In this document: positions 35,125-45,504 of the stretch, piece after piece
How the letters are laid out: every line of letters begins with the position of its first letter
How positions within the stretch are numbered: the first letter of the stretch is position 1
Source: Absidia repens
Taxonomy: Eukaryota > Mucoromycota > Mucoromycetes > Mucorales > Cunninghamellaceae
Direction: 5' to 3'
Length of the DNA stretch: 64,000 nt
Assembly: GCA_002105175.1 (NCBI GenBank)
Contig: MCGE01000002.1
Coordinates: 124,001-188,000 of the forward strand
Program-made: the position numbers and the translations under genes
Notes under the pieces: generated by a model
What the model saw: the letters and a program-made list of their open reading frames with translations, nothing else
Told to the model about the DNA's origin: nothing
Databases searched by the model: none

Positions 35125-38100
35125 TTATGGTTGGCTGATCCGACTCATCCCCTCCAGTTCTTTTTCCACAGAGAAAAGACGAGATAAAGCATCAGGCAAC
35201 ACATTATCCATACCCGGGATATGCGCCACAGTAAAGTTATATTGTAAAATAATTTCTAGCCAATTGATAATCATAGGATTAGCAATTTTCTGCGTGTGTA
35301 TGTATGTCAAGGCCCGATGATCCGTAAACAAAGTAAAAGGATTGCCCCACAAAAATTTATGAAATTTATGTAAAGCAAAAACAATAGCTAGTAATTCCCT
35401 TTTAGTTGTACTATAATTGCGTTCTGAAGCTGAGAGCGCTCTTGCAAAGAATCCTAGATGCATGATCTTTTTCTCAATAACTTGAAAAAGCACAGCACCT
35501 ATGCCTGTATTCGATGCATCTGTAGCGATATAATAAGGAGCATTCACATGGGGGTATTTGATGACAGGGGCTAGCGTGAGTATATGCTTCAAGTCATTAA
35601 ATGATTTTTCCTGAGCCTGTGACCATAAACCTGTGAGAGTCTTTGCCTTTCTCAATTTATCCAAAGGTGCTGTCAATACCGACACCTTGGGAATATGATC
35701 TCTAAAATAATTTACGACACCTAGAAATTTTTCAATATCATTACCGGTCTTCGGTACTGGCCAGTTTTGTACGTTGGTAACTTTGCGTTTGTCCAAAGAT
35801 AAACCTTTTTCTGATACGCAAAAACCTAATAAATGTACAGTGCGTTGAGCAAAGTGACATTTATCGGGATTCAAAATTAAATTAACCTCAGTCAATTTAT
35901 CAATGACACATTTAACATGTTCAGCATGTCGATCCATGTCCTGGGAATATACTACAATGTCATCTATAAATGAAGTAGCAAAATCCATATGTTCTAATAT
36001 TAATGCCGTGACTCTTTGAAACTTAGATGACAAAGGCTTGAGTCCAAATGGGCATCCCTGGAACATATATTGTATTCCTCTGTGCGTGAATGTTGTCTTG
36101 TGTTGATCCCGTGGTTCAATTTTAAATCGATGGAAAGCAGTTTTCAGATCCAAAGTTGAAAAAACTTTCGCATTATTTAAAGTTCCAAAAATATCCCTGA
36201 TCAAAGGTAAAGGATATTTATCATCTGGTAACAGATTATTAATGTGACGTGGATCCAGGCATGGTCTTTTACGACTTTTCTTGCCATCAGCATCTTTTTT
36301 CGGCGCCAGTGTCAATGGACTATTCCATTGGTTATTCACAGATGCCTTAATAACTGTTCCTTCTTCTAGCCAATTACTTACGGCTTCGTCTACTAATGGC
36401 ATGAGTTTATCTGGTAGAGGATATTGTCTTCTGTAGCATGTCTGTCCTTCTGGAGTGTTCAATGATACTACACTTTCTGGTATCGTACAGAATGATTTTT
36501 TATCAATGGCCTGATTCAAATCGATGCTCTGCTGAATTTTAGAAAAAAATAATTTTTGATCCAATTCAGTTCCCGCCGGTGATTCATCTGGTTTGGGTAT
36601 GTCTGACTCTAAGCTATCATCAAATGTAAAATGATTTCTATCGTTAAATGATACAGCTAATCCTGTTATAAACATTCCTAGTTTTCCAAACAAATCAGTG
36701 CCTATAACACATTGATATTCATTGTTCGCATTATCCGCATACTGCATAGCTTCAAATCTATGTTTATGTTTTTTGCCATTATATCTGATATTCAACACTT
36801 CTGTGTAACCTAATCTTTTTAATTGTGGAGTCGATGCTAGAGTTATAAGACCTTCAGCCTTTTGTACAACAAAATTTTTATTAACCAAAAAACTGTGACT
36901 AATACTACTGAAATTTGAGCCAGTATCTACCAAGGCATATAGGCAATTGTTTTCTATAATAATAGGAACAATAAATGAGTCATCGTCTAGTTTTGCCTCT
37001 TCAGTATTTTTCTTAGTCATCTTACATTGCATGTTGTCTTTCCTGTCAATCTCCATGGCATTCCAATCTACTGAGCCATCCAGCGCAACTAAGTCTTCTA
37101 CGACTTCTTCACGGAGTTTTCTTTCCACTTCTTCCTTGATTCTGGCTCTATACGCCAGTCTTCCTTCTGCTGTGGAGCATTCATCATCAGAGGGGCTTGC
37201 TTCCATCGGTACTTCTTCTTGTACCGGGGCCTTTTCCTTGCGTCGTGCCATACGCATCTTGAATTCCCTGTTGTGCTGGTTACGGTGGTCCACGTATTCT
37301 TGGCACTTGTGTCCAGGTGCCCACTTGCTTTTGCAATGGAAGCATAGACTTTCCCTACGACATCTTTGCTTTTCTTCGGATTCACCGGAGTAATCCCTCT
37401 TCTTGAATGTTTGGTTCTTGTCCTGTCTGCGTGGTGCAGGTCGGATTCGTCCTCCAGCTTCATGACCGTGGCTGTTGTGGCCAAAATGTCTTCTTTGGCT
37501 GTTTCGTCGGCCAGCATCACGAGATCCCTCAGCTGGGTATCCCCTACCATTCATCTTGGTTGGCGTGGCGTACTTACTATTCATCAAGCCGCCATATCCC
37601 AGGACACCTTGCTTGCCCACACAAAGAATGGGAGCCACTTCTGCCAAGAATGCCACATTCATCGGTGGTCTTACTTCGCTTCCAGTGCTAGCGTTAGACA
37701 GTCGGATCTTGTCCGAAAAATCACCATAGCAGTCATCCATGATTTGTAACAGAATGTTGCCATACGTCACTGAGTCGGGTACCACAGCGTCACGCATCCG
37801 CATTCTGAAACGATCGATGAAATCAACCGGTTCTTCACCTGTACGGGGTGTCATACTCATCAGTTGCTGGAGATACACCGCTTCCATGCGTTCACCTTTG
37901 TATTTCCTGATCACCATCTGCTTGGCTTCTGACCACGAAAATTTCTTGCCCATGATACTTTGCTGGTACCAAGTGGTCTTGTCATTTGAGTGCATAACAG
38001 CATTGATAAGACAAGCTTCCCAATGCTTTTCCAAATCGAGCCCATTCTGATTCACTACAATCATTTCGAAGGTAGTCAAGAATCGGTCAATATTCTCATG

Positions 38101-38532
38101 CACAATATTGCCCTCTTGTACGTCCACATCTCCAGGGAGCTGCAACAAGGGGATGTTTCTGGGGATAACAACCTTTTCATCCTGGTTTTTCTTTCCCGTT
38201 TGTTCCCTTTCTTCCTTCATTTCCTTTAATTGCTCACGCAACTTCAGGGTCTTGGCATGCAACTCGTCATAACGTTGCTGTTCGCCTTCATTGTTCATGG
38301 CATCGTGCATTTCAACCAATGTACGTGCATACGTCTTTCTGGTTGCTGCAATGCTTTTATCCAGCAAAGACAACAAAACTTCTTCAGACACATCATCTTC
38401 ATTTTCCAATGAAACATCATCTAGTTTCACTTCACCAGTGGCCAAACTGCCCTGGTCGCACTCCATTTCATCATAAGGAGTGACAGCTTCTACTTCTTGA
38501 GCTGATTTCTTGTTTTGAATAGTATAAACCAT
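35125..38532 (-). CDS. Retrotransposon Gag-protease-reverse transcriptase-RNase H polyprotein
   Basis: 1,135 aa in one frame. Gag lies at residues 1 to about 400, with coiled-coil segments and a retrotransposon-gag domain (AYLQ-QLMSMTPRTGEEPVDFIDRF type region around 230-250). A zinc knuckle CFHCKSKWAPGHKC is at about 397-410. The aspartic protease active site LVDTGSN is at D536. Reverse transcriptase runs from about 690 to 930, with FSTLDLKTAFHRFKIEP, QGCPFGLKPLSSKFQ and the catalytic FIDD at 855-858. RNase H has YIATDASNTGIGAVL (D1005). No internal stop codon, so the enzyme set appears intact. The start ATG lies only 23 nt inside the LTR edge. Confidence 0.95.
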   Translation of the reverse strand: MVYTIQNKKSAQEVEAVTPYDEMECDQGSLATGEVKLDDVSLENEDDVSEEVLLSLLDKSIAATRKTYARTLVEMHDAMNNEGEQQRYDELHAKTLKLREQLKEMKEEREQTGKKNQDEKVVIPRNIPLLQLPGDVDVQEGNIVHENIDRFLTTFEMIVVNQNGLDLEKHWEACLINAVMHSNDKTTWYQQSIMGKKFSWSEAKQMVIRKYKGERMEAVYLQQLMSMTPRTGEEPVDFIDRFRMRMRDAVVPDSVTYGNILLQIMDDCYGDFSDKIRLSNASTGSEVRPPMNVAFLAEVAPILCVGKQGVLGYGGLMNSKYATPTKMNGRGYPAEGSRDAGRRNSQRRHFGHNSHGHEAGGRIRPAPRRQDKNQTFKKRDYSGESEEKQRCRRESLCFHCKSKWAPGHKCQEYVDHRNQHNREFKMRMARRKEKAPVQEEVPMEASPSDDECSTAEGRLAYRARIKEEVERKLREEVVEDLVALDGSVDWNAMEIDRKDNMQCKMTKKNTEEAKLDDDSFIVPIIIENNCLYALVDTGSNFSSISHSFLVNKNFVVQKAEGLITLASTPQLKRLGYTEVLNIRYNGKKHKHRFEAMQYADNANNEYQCVIGTDLFGKLGMFITGLAVSFNDRNHFTFDDSLESDIPKPDESPAGTELDQKLFFSKIQQSIDLNQAIDKKSFCTIPESVVSLNTPEGQTCYRRQYPLPDKLMPLVDEAVSNWLEEGTVIKASVNNQWNSPLTLAPKKDADGKKSRKRPCLDPRHINNLLPDDKYPLPLIRDIFGTLNNAKVFSTLDLKTAFHRFKIEPRDQHKTTFTHRGIQYMFQGCPFGLKPLSSKFQRVTALILEHMDFATSFIDDIVVYSQDMDRHAEHVKCVIDKLTEVNLILNPDKCHFAQRTVHLLGFCVSEKGLSLDKRKVTNVQNWPVPKTGNDIEKFLGVVNYFRDHIPKVSVLTAPLDKLRKAKTLTGLWSQAQEKSFNDLKHILTLAPVIKYPHVNAPYYIATDASNTGIGAVLFQVIEKKIMHLGFFARALSASERNYSTTKRELLAIVFALHKFHKFLWGNPFTLFTDHRALTYIHTQKIANPMIINWLEIILQYNFTVAHIPGMDNVLPDALSRLFSVEKELEGMSRISQP

Positions 38533-38555
38533 GATAAAATATTCGTTTAAAAAAA

Positions 38556-38839
38556 TGTTAAGTGGGGTAGGATTTGTAGTAATAAAAATAACGAGAATAA
38601 AAATAAACGAGATTTCGATATGGTTTTATTTTGTGCTGACCATCCCGTTATTTATAAGAAAAGCGGTGTTTGTATTGAGTAACGTGAAACTAGTGCTTAT
38701 CATCCAGATGCCCCATTTAGATACTTGTTACGTATGTTCAGGAATTATCGTGACCAATTATTCCCATGGTCGTCCTTAATCCGTCTTTTATTATTCTGTT
38801 CATACTCAGATGGGTAGGTGTATTATTTCTGACACCACA
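38556..38839 (-). repeat. LTR (5' LTR in element orientation)
   Basis: Identical by eye to 32985-33268. It is followed on the plus strand by the right GTCTT target duplication (38840-38844). Confidence 0.95.
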
Positions 38840-38844
38840 GTCTT

Positions 38845-40400
38845 CCACTCTCTTTTTTCAAACTAGTGACACTGTCGCATTCTGGTGGCGAAGACCACTG
38901 AGGGTGAAATCTACATTGCTGTCACATTGTCATCCAAAGGGAACGGTGGCGAATAAAGTCACTCAGAATCATTTGCAAAGGACTTCAGCGCATGTTGTTA
39001 TTATAGAAATTATTGTGATATCCACTTCCACTACCTTTTTGAATAAAAACCGTCTTATTTTTATCGCTCAGTTGCTTTTACCTTCTTTTGTTTTTGTGTT
39101 TTTTGCCTTTGTTTTTTTATCTATATATGTATATTTGATCGCTGTCGAGAAAAAAAAAATCCACCATCATAGGCGACCCCCCCCCAAAAAAACAGAAGTT
39201 TTGCCTTTTATGGCCCGACATCAATAAAAAATGCCACATCATAGAGATACAGAAAAAAAAACCCCCCACTGTACGTACAGTACGGTGCACGTCATCTAGA
39301 GTGGCTATTCTTCTAGAACCTGTTGCATTATTTATACCACATTTGACCCATATCTTATTATACATATAAAAATAAAAAATAAAAAACTTTGCTCAATATA
39401 TTACTGGCCTGATAGTAGAGGTTTGATGGTTACAAAGAAAAAGAAGATATATTTTATTGAAGCATAAGCATAGACCGCGGAAGTCAACAGCAATCAAGGA
39501 ATCTAATGGAGCTAGTATGAGGAAAACTAAGGGGAGACCTGGAAAACGATAAGCATCAAGCTAAATGGGCAATTGTTAAAAGGGAGCTATATATTGTAAA
39601 AGGTGTGAAATATCCTACAGGCTACCCGCTATTGAATTGCAACAACCGTCAACACTAATCTACTGGGGAAGGAGGAGGAGGAAAAGAGAGCTCCCTTAGA
39701 AGACATGAGAGAGACTGATGAAACATTTTTCATTAAAGCATGGAAGAAGAGATGTATTTTATTAAATATAGATTCAAACTATAGACAAACTAACACTAAA
39801 ATCTGACTAATGAAGACTCCAAAAAGCTAGCTAATGGATGGTTCCAAATCTTGAATTCAAAATGAAAGGGTTTCCCCATGCATCTTATAATCCCTGAGCT
39901 GAAAACCCTTCTAAACTAGTCCTGACACTATTCTAAGTCCAAAATAACCCCGTGGAAGTTGACTGATGAAGAAAAAATGAAGCAAAGAAAAAGAAAAAAA
40001 AAAAAAAAAAAAAAAGACGAGTGAAGGAAAATGAAAAATTCATGTAGGCGGCGGTTGAAATATTTTCTGTGACCTCCGACTGGACTGCAGTTCATGACCA
40101 TTTTCCCACGTTCCCTTCACCATCATATTGAGGTTTTAGTGTCAAATGAAATAAAATATTTTTTGAATTTCCCATGCGACCCTCTTTTTTTACGTTCTTT
40201 GTGAAGTGTACCCTATCTTTCCGAAGGAAACATTTGAAAATCGGATGTGGACAGACTTGGTACTGAACGAGCTGCAAGCAATAATCACAAACGCATACCA
40301 GATGATAGCATAGCAAGAAACATAACATTAAAAAAAAATTGAATTCAAGGTTGCTCAAAACAATAAAACGTTTAATATTTCAGTTGGAGCCCCTCCCTCT
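38845..40400. other. Intergenic region with repeat copy D
   Basis: The sequence right of the retrotransposon (38845-39290) is non-coding by eye. The translated short ORFs are low-complexity or AT-driven. Repeat copy D follows, then 340 nt of AT-rich spacer. Confidence 0.55.
39300..40060 (+). repeat. Dispersed repeat family, copy D (most degraded)
   Basis: Shared blocks: 'atattttattgaagcata' (about 39450), 'catgagagagactgatg' (about 39705), 'gtattttattaaatatag' (about 39755), the core aaagggtttccccatgca (about 39864), 'ttctaaactagtcctgaca' (about 39910) and a decayed terminal motif catgtaggcggcgg (about 40041). The minus-strand core frame has one stop (SLEGFSAQGL then stop, then DAWGNPFIL). 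The left blocks seen in copies B and C are not recognisable here. Confidence 0.7.
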
Positions 40401-40414
40401 ACATTTACTTTCTA

Positions 40415-40639
40415 CAGCTAAAAAAACAAAAACAATTGCTTACGTTAAGGCCTTGGGAAAAACAATGGTACCTGATTGCCATATTTAGTATCAGCGCTGC
40501 TGTTGGCTGGGCGATGGAGTATGTGTCTTTACACATATAGTTATCTCTTTATTTTAATCTTTTTATATTTTATTATTTATCCACGTTATATAGTGACTTT
40601 AAATCCGTACATCACCCATTACTTTTTATTCAAAAATAA
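40415..40639 (+). CDS. Possible small single-pass membrane protein (5' end unresolved)
   Basis: An exon ending at 40518 reads QLLTLRPWEKQWYLIAIFSI then SAAVGWAM. A textbook donor (GTATGTG) and acceptor (TATATAG, 40593) join it to a last exon, 40594-40639, encoding DDFKSVHHPLLFIQK then stop. The product would have one hydrophobic helix and a short polar tail, like small mitochondrial or ER membrane subunits. No in-frame ATG lies in the visible exon, so a 5' exon is required. A candidate starts at the ATG near 40173 (MRPSFFTFFVK). I cannot name a family. Confidence 0.35.
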
Positions 40640-40942
40640 TTACCCCTGGACGGACTTTGAATAATAAAATCAATTTTATTTCTTTCACTTTCTCTTTACA
40701 ACTGGTTGAACTTCACCCTAAAAAGTTTTGGTGCTCACTCTATAAAAATTAAAAAACTACAAAAACAAACACAAGTTATGACCTAGTAACCAAAATTAGC
40801 CGCAACAAGACTCAAAAAAAAACAAATTTAGCCCTAACAACACCCAAGTTAGAAGCCCTTACCAAAAAATTAGCCATAACAATATATTCAAGACACAATT
40901 GGCAAAAAAGACGTGTTCATTTTGAACAAAAGCAAAAGATAT

Positions 40943-41015
40943 AGCCCTACGGGGGGCTCGAACCCCCGACCTTAGGATTAAAAGTCCCACGCTCTACCGA
41001 CTGAGCTAGCAGGGC
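40943..41015 (-). tRNA. tRNA-Lys (anticodon UUU)
   Basis: 73-nt cloverleaf on the minus strand without intron. Acceptor stem GCCCTGC pairs with GTAGGGC; D arm GCTC-AGTCGGTA-GAGC; anticodon stem TGGGA/TCCTA with loop CTTTTAA (anticodon TTT); five-base variable region; T arm GGGGG-TTCGAGC-CCCCC. The box B sequence GGTTCGAGCC is canonical, and a TTTT Pol III terminator lies at 40934-40937. Position 73 reads T. Confidence 0.93.
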
Positions 41016-41418
41016 TCCGATGAAAACTTTTTTTAAATGGGTCTTATGAATCTCTTTACCAATTTGCCACGTGGGCCGGTACATCTTTCGGAAAGGACAT
41101 TGATTGGTGGAACAATTAAAAACAACTGCTAATTTTGTAAAAGAACCCCCTTGATCGACAGACGCGCACAAATATCAAAAAAAGCATAAACAAGAAGTAT
41201 ATAGTTTGTTTTTCAATCTTTTTTTTTTTATTACAAAAAAAAAAAACAAAAAAATTATCATCATCATCATCATCAAAGCAAAGCAAAACATCAAAAGTAA
41301 AATACAATAAAGGATAAGAAATAAAGAAAGAGAAGTAAAACTACATGCGAAGAATACGAAGGAGGAGGAGGCGGGGGGGGATAACTATATAATGGTGAGG
41401 ATTCAGGAGGCATGATTA
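41016..41418. other. tRNA upstream / PAP2 3' region
   Basis: 403 nt holding the tRNA-Lys 5' flank and the 3' UTR of the PAP2 phosphatase. Includes a poly-T run near 41220 and a (CAT)n run near 41262. No gene was seen. Confidence 0.5.
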
Positions 41419-42722
41419 TCATACGCCATAATCGTCATTTCTCTTGTTGCCTACAGGATTGTTGCTGTTACTGTTGTTATTGTTGATTTCCAAGAGCCGG
41501 TTGCCACTTTCCCGATGAGATCCGGTGGTATTGCTGGTATACATAAACGTCTCATCGTCTTCGATATCGTGGTGGTGATGGTGATCGCGGGACGCGCCGT
41601 TTACATTGGGAAGAGGAAGAAGGCCATCTTGATGATAGAATCGATGATGGAAGGGTTGTTGACAACTTTCATGACCAAGCGCAGGATGGTATTGACGATA
41701 GGCAAAAAACGCACAAGCAGCACCGAGAAGCCCACCAATGAAAACGTCTTGCCAATGATGTCTTGAGTCTCTTGTTCGAGTAATGGCGACAAGTAAAGCA
41801 CCAATGACAGGAAAGACAAAAGTAAACCCTTTGTATGCATGCTATAGAAAATGACAATAGAGTGAGATTCAACCTACACACATTCAAAACCCCCTCTCCC
41901 CCCTCCCGAAAGCTTTTTCTTACCCCACGTTCATCAAACAACCGGAGCTTCCCAGCGAAATAAAGAGCAAGATAGCCAAGACCAGCAAATGAAACTATTT
42001 GAATCATAAAAATGAATGAATATCATATCCGCACACACTTATATATATTTCTTCCCACTTCTACTCCTTCTTTCAATAATTCAATAAAACATTCCAACCG
42101 AACTTACAAGAAGAATGGCCACTTGGGAAAGACTTGAATGCATCTCTCATGATATGTTCTTCCATAGGTGTTGTGCAGATAGTGTAGTTGGAGAGTCCAA
42201 GGGGAGGGTCAGTAACGGTAGGATCTGGTTGACATCTTGACAGCATATCCGGCCTGGGTCTGCCTACGGTAACTTTGATAGCTTGAGTAAATACCACGCT
42301 AAGACCAAGAGCAAGACATAAACCAAGGACACCACTATGAAAGTCATGAAGGCTTTTCTTGTATCCAAGTGAAATGCCAGCAATAATTAAGAAGGGAGCC
42401 ACGAAACAGATAATCTAAACAACAAAGAATGTGGGAAGGGAGACGAGGAATCAGTTATGTCATTGATAGATAAGATAAATAAATGCAAATCCCCCCTGCC
42501 GCCCAAAGTTTTACTTACACCCAAAGCCCATACAGGCACTTCTTCATGCTCTGTATAAGTGAACATGATGGTTTTGTCAGTAACAGAGAATTCCCGGTGA
42601 AAGGGGGCTGCCTTGTCAAGAGCAAAAAAACCGGCCGTCATGATGATCACTAACAGCCAATCGTTCAAGTACGAGTAAATGAGTCGTCTTGTGTTCGGAT
42701 GTCGCCAGTCAATACCGCCCAT
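41419..42722 (-). CDS. PAP2-superfamily lipid phosphate phosphatase (DPP1/LPP-like)
   Basis: Four exons: 42722-42519, 42414-42108, 41994-41924 and 41841-41419; about 334 aa. Six hydrophobic segments are distributed as in the family, for example LLVIIMTAGFFAL, FVAPFLIIAGISL and GFTFVFPVIGALLVAI. All three phosphatase motifs are present: C1 KVTVGRPRP, C2 FPSGHSS and C3 SRHHWQDV. C2 straddles the exon 2/3 junction. The C-terminal about 80 residues are polar and disordered (NNNNSNSNN). The enzyme dephosphorylates diacylglycerol pyrophosphate or phosphatidate in internal membranes, making diacylglycerol; this would feed the DGAT2 reaction in the same lipid pathway. The ATG at 42722 (MGGIDWRHPNTRR) is the first in frame preceding the first helix. 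Confidence 0.92.
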
Positions 42723-43153
42723 AATGTAAACAATAGATTGAAATAAAGGGAAAGAGAAGGAGAAAAAGGGGGGCCTGTATTGATGTTGGTGCTGATGAGG
42801 AGGAAACTCTTTTAAGTAAAAAAAAAAAAAAAAAAAAAAAGCGGAGAAAAGGAAGAGGGTTAAAAGGAGAGGAACCATTTTTTTTTTTTTTCAAAATGGT
42901 CGGATATTCAGACGCCGATCATTTTTTGATCAAAAAAGCCAAGACAAAATAAATATAGGATTTGCACAACATGAAACCAGCCTAATCACTGTGAAAGGAT
43001 AGGGATTTTTTTTATTTGATAAAAAAAAAAAAAAAAGGAGAGAATAAAAGAGATAGGGAACAAAAAAGAAACCATGGGAAGAAGGTTCGTGTAAAGTGGG
43101 GGGGGGGAAGGAGGGTAAAAAGTCTATTGCTAAGGTCCTAGGAGTGCCGCCTG

Positions 43154-43186
<33 letters not shown>

Positions 43187-45504
43187 ATCGTCTCTTTTGT
43201 TCTCGCATACACACCACATTGTTCGTTGTTGCAATTTCTGCAAGCTGAGCCATGGCCTTTCATTCAAAGGGTAACACAAAGTTTGCGCCACTTCCAAAAC
43301 CGTTCTTGTTCGCCGCCAGTTTACCTGTCAATTGATTCATATACTTTATCTATTAATATCCTATTTACAAACGTTGTTTTTTTCACCTTCCTTCTTCTCC
43401 TTTTTACCTTTGAGTCATTCCGTTTAGGAATTTGATGGAGATCAGCTCGACATGTAGTACAGCCAAGGCCGCTAAAAAAGGAGAAAATGGATGATGGCTT
43501 GAACAATCATCATTCCAAAGTAACTAAGTGCATGCATTGTAATATATACCATCGTCCCAATATCAATTCATAGTCAAACCATACCAAAGTGTTTTGGAGA
43601 TAAAAACAGATAGTGGGAGATTCCTTGGGGAAGTTTGTATTCATAAATCGAACCAGGTCCATTGATGATGGTGGTGTTTTCACCTATGAATGCATTCTTG
43701 TTTACTACAATGCCAAAAAAGAGACATGAGTACTGTATTTTGCATAGACACATACCCAAAAATGGGTACGGTTGTTCTTTTCTTTCGTTACCACGTGATT
43801 AATGAAGTTGACATGACTTCATCCCAGCAAAGATAAGCACATACAGATTCAACGCGCCTGGTGTTATACATAATTGCAAGTTAGAAAGACAACCATAGGG
43901 ATGACCACCGGTCATTCAATATATGAGCTACAGCTTTTTTTTTTTAAAGAAGAGGAGTAAATACGTTTGCTATGTTAATTGTCATTCATTTGGTTTACTT
44001 ACCGTCAATATTCTTTGCAGGTTTCTGTGACTCTTAAAGGAAGAGCCCAGCGGTCAGTGAGTTGAAGAAGTCATTTTTAGCTTGAATCTGACCTGTGACC
44101 GGAGTTTGGAAAGGTGTATACAAAATGAGGAGTCCTACATACCTTCCAAAATAATAATAATAATCAATGGCACTGGACCATACATAGTTCTGTAGTATCT
44201 GCCTTTCAAATATCAACCAAATGCATTTATAATATACCTTTTCGCACCGTGATCAATGATCATCCCGGAATCCTAAACCGATTCAGGTTCACGGGACCAA
44301 TAATAGTGAGAAGAATGTTCATGCAAGATAAATCACACCGTTTTCTTTTTTCAATGCGTCCGATAGGATAGTAAAAATAGGCGCTAACAGGAGTATTGGC
44401 TTCCTTGTCGCTTGAGACGTAAAAAAAAAAAAAAACCAACAAAAAAACGGTTGATTTTTGCGTATATGAGTTGCACAGGGCGATATGGGTCTAAAGAAGG
44501 GCGCTGTCTCGAAATTCCACGGTAAGACGACGATATGGTGGGGGTAACTGTACTGTATTGTTCCACATATATGCTAGGCTGCTGCGTGGTAGGGATCAGA
44601 AGGTTGGCTGATTGTTCATAATGTAAGGATTTGCTGAAAAGAACGTGAAGTGTGTAAAGATGGCGCAGAAAGGAATTGTCATGAGGGCATTGCTGTCCAT
44701 GCTCAGCGTTTTTTTGTGTAGTAGACTAGTGTGAGAATATAGTGGTACAACTCTCATTGTGTTTGTTTACAAGTAAAAAAAGAGAAAGAGAAGGAGAGAG
44801 GGAAAAATAGCAGTAGCTGTTCACGAATTAAGGTCCGCTTTTTTTTTTTTTTTGGAACTCACAATGTTTAACCTGGGGGCTAGCAAGTACTTTGGGTATG
44901 CTTTCTTAATTCACCACTTTACAATCACCTAATTTGTGCCAATGTTGTTGATGCTTATATTTTTATTCAACCACTCTACCCGGTTCCTGTCCTGATACTC
45001 TAAACTATTTCTGTCAAAAGCCCTGAGCTTCCTCTGGAATTTTTCAAGCCCCGGTAATACAGGCATGATTTTTAAGGGCGAGTTTTAAGTCATTGGACCA
45101 AAAAAAGGGAACGTAGACAAAATTTGTATCAGGTACTGGTAGAGTATGGAGAGGTATTTGCATTAGATAGACATATAGATTATTGGCAACTTTTATCAGT
45201 TTTTTGAGTGAAAATAGCAGGCTAGCAAAATTTTGGGCGTTTTGGTTGGGCAGAGTCACTTTAGGTTTGGGGCAGATCATCAGGGAAAGCCAAGGGTTCT
45301 TTCTTACTTTTTGCTTTTCTCCTGTAAAATTCAATCACCGACAAGCACAAAAATGACAACTGGAAAAGGGAGACAGCCACACAAAGCACTCCTTTTTTCT
45401 TTTTTTTTTTCTGGGCTTTTTTTCCTTCCTTCCTTTGTTTCCCTACTCTTTTTTTTTAATTCTTTTTTTTTTACTTCCTTAATTTTTATATCAACTTGGT
45501 ACTG
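42723..45504. other. Gene-poor 2.8-kb stretch with unresolved exon-like segments
   Basis: Between the PAP2 gene (-) and the methyltransferase gene (+). Homopolymer T and A runs lie at 42820, 43020 and 43158. On the minus strand, 43702-43572 is an open segment (NKNAFIGENTTIINGPGSIY then EYKLPQG) just after a TTGTAG acceptor-like site. Near 44200 there is a segment ending in a GTATGT donor. Minus 45334-45044 is open for 96 codons. None can be assembled into a gene by eye. It may be a decayed gene or several lineage-specific exons. Confidence 0.35.

Larger units (their letters stand above)
32985..38839 (-). mobile_element. Complete Ty3/gypsy chromovirus (LTR retrotransposon)
   Basis: A 5,855-bp element read on the minus strand. 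Two LTRs of 284 bp (32985-33268 and 38556-38839) look identical base for base and start TG / end CA. GTCTT flanks both sides (32980-32984 and 38840-38844) as a 5-bp target duplication. Internal region: Gag-protease-RT-RNase H frame (38532-35125) and integrase-chromodomain frame (35092-33557). A purine tract lies beside the 3' LTR. The order RT-RNase H-IN and a C-terminal chromodomain place it in the chromovirus branch, whose integrases target chromatin marks. Identical LTRs imply recent insertion. Inserted between the PP4R1-like gene and repeat copy D. Confidence 0.95.

Noticed and set aside
36947..38476. Plus-strand open frames over the retrotransposon
   Set aside because: Reverse complements of the gag-pol frame; no retroelement or host motif in these translations.
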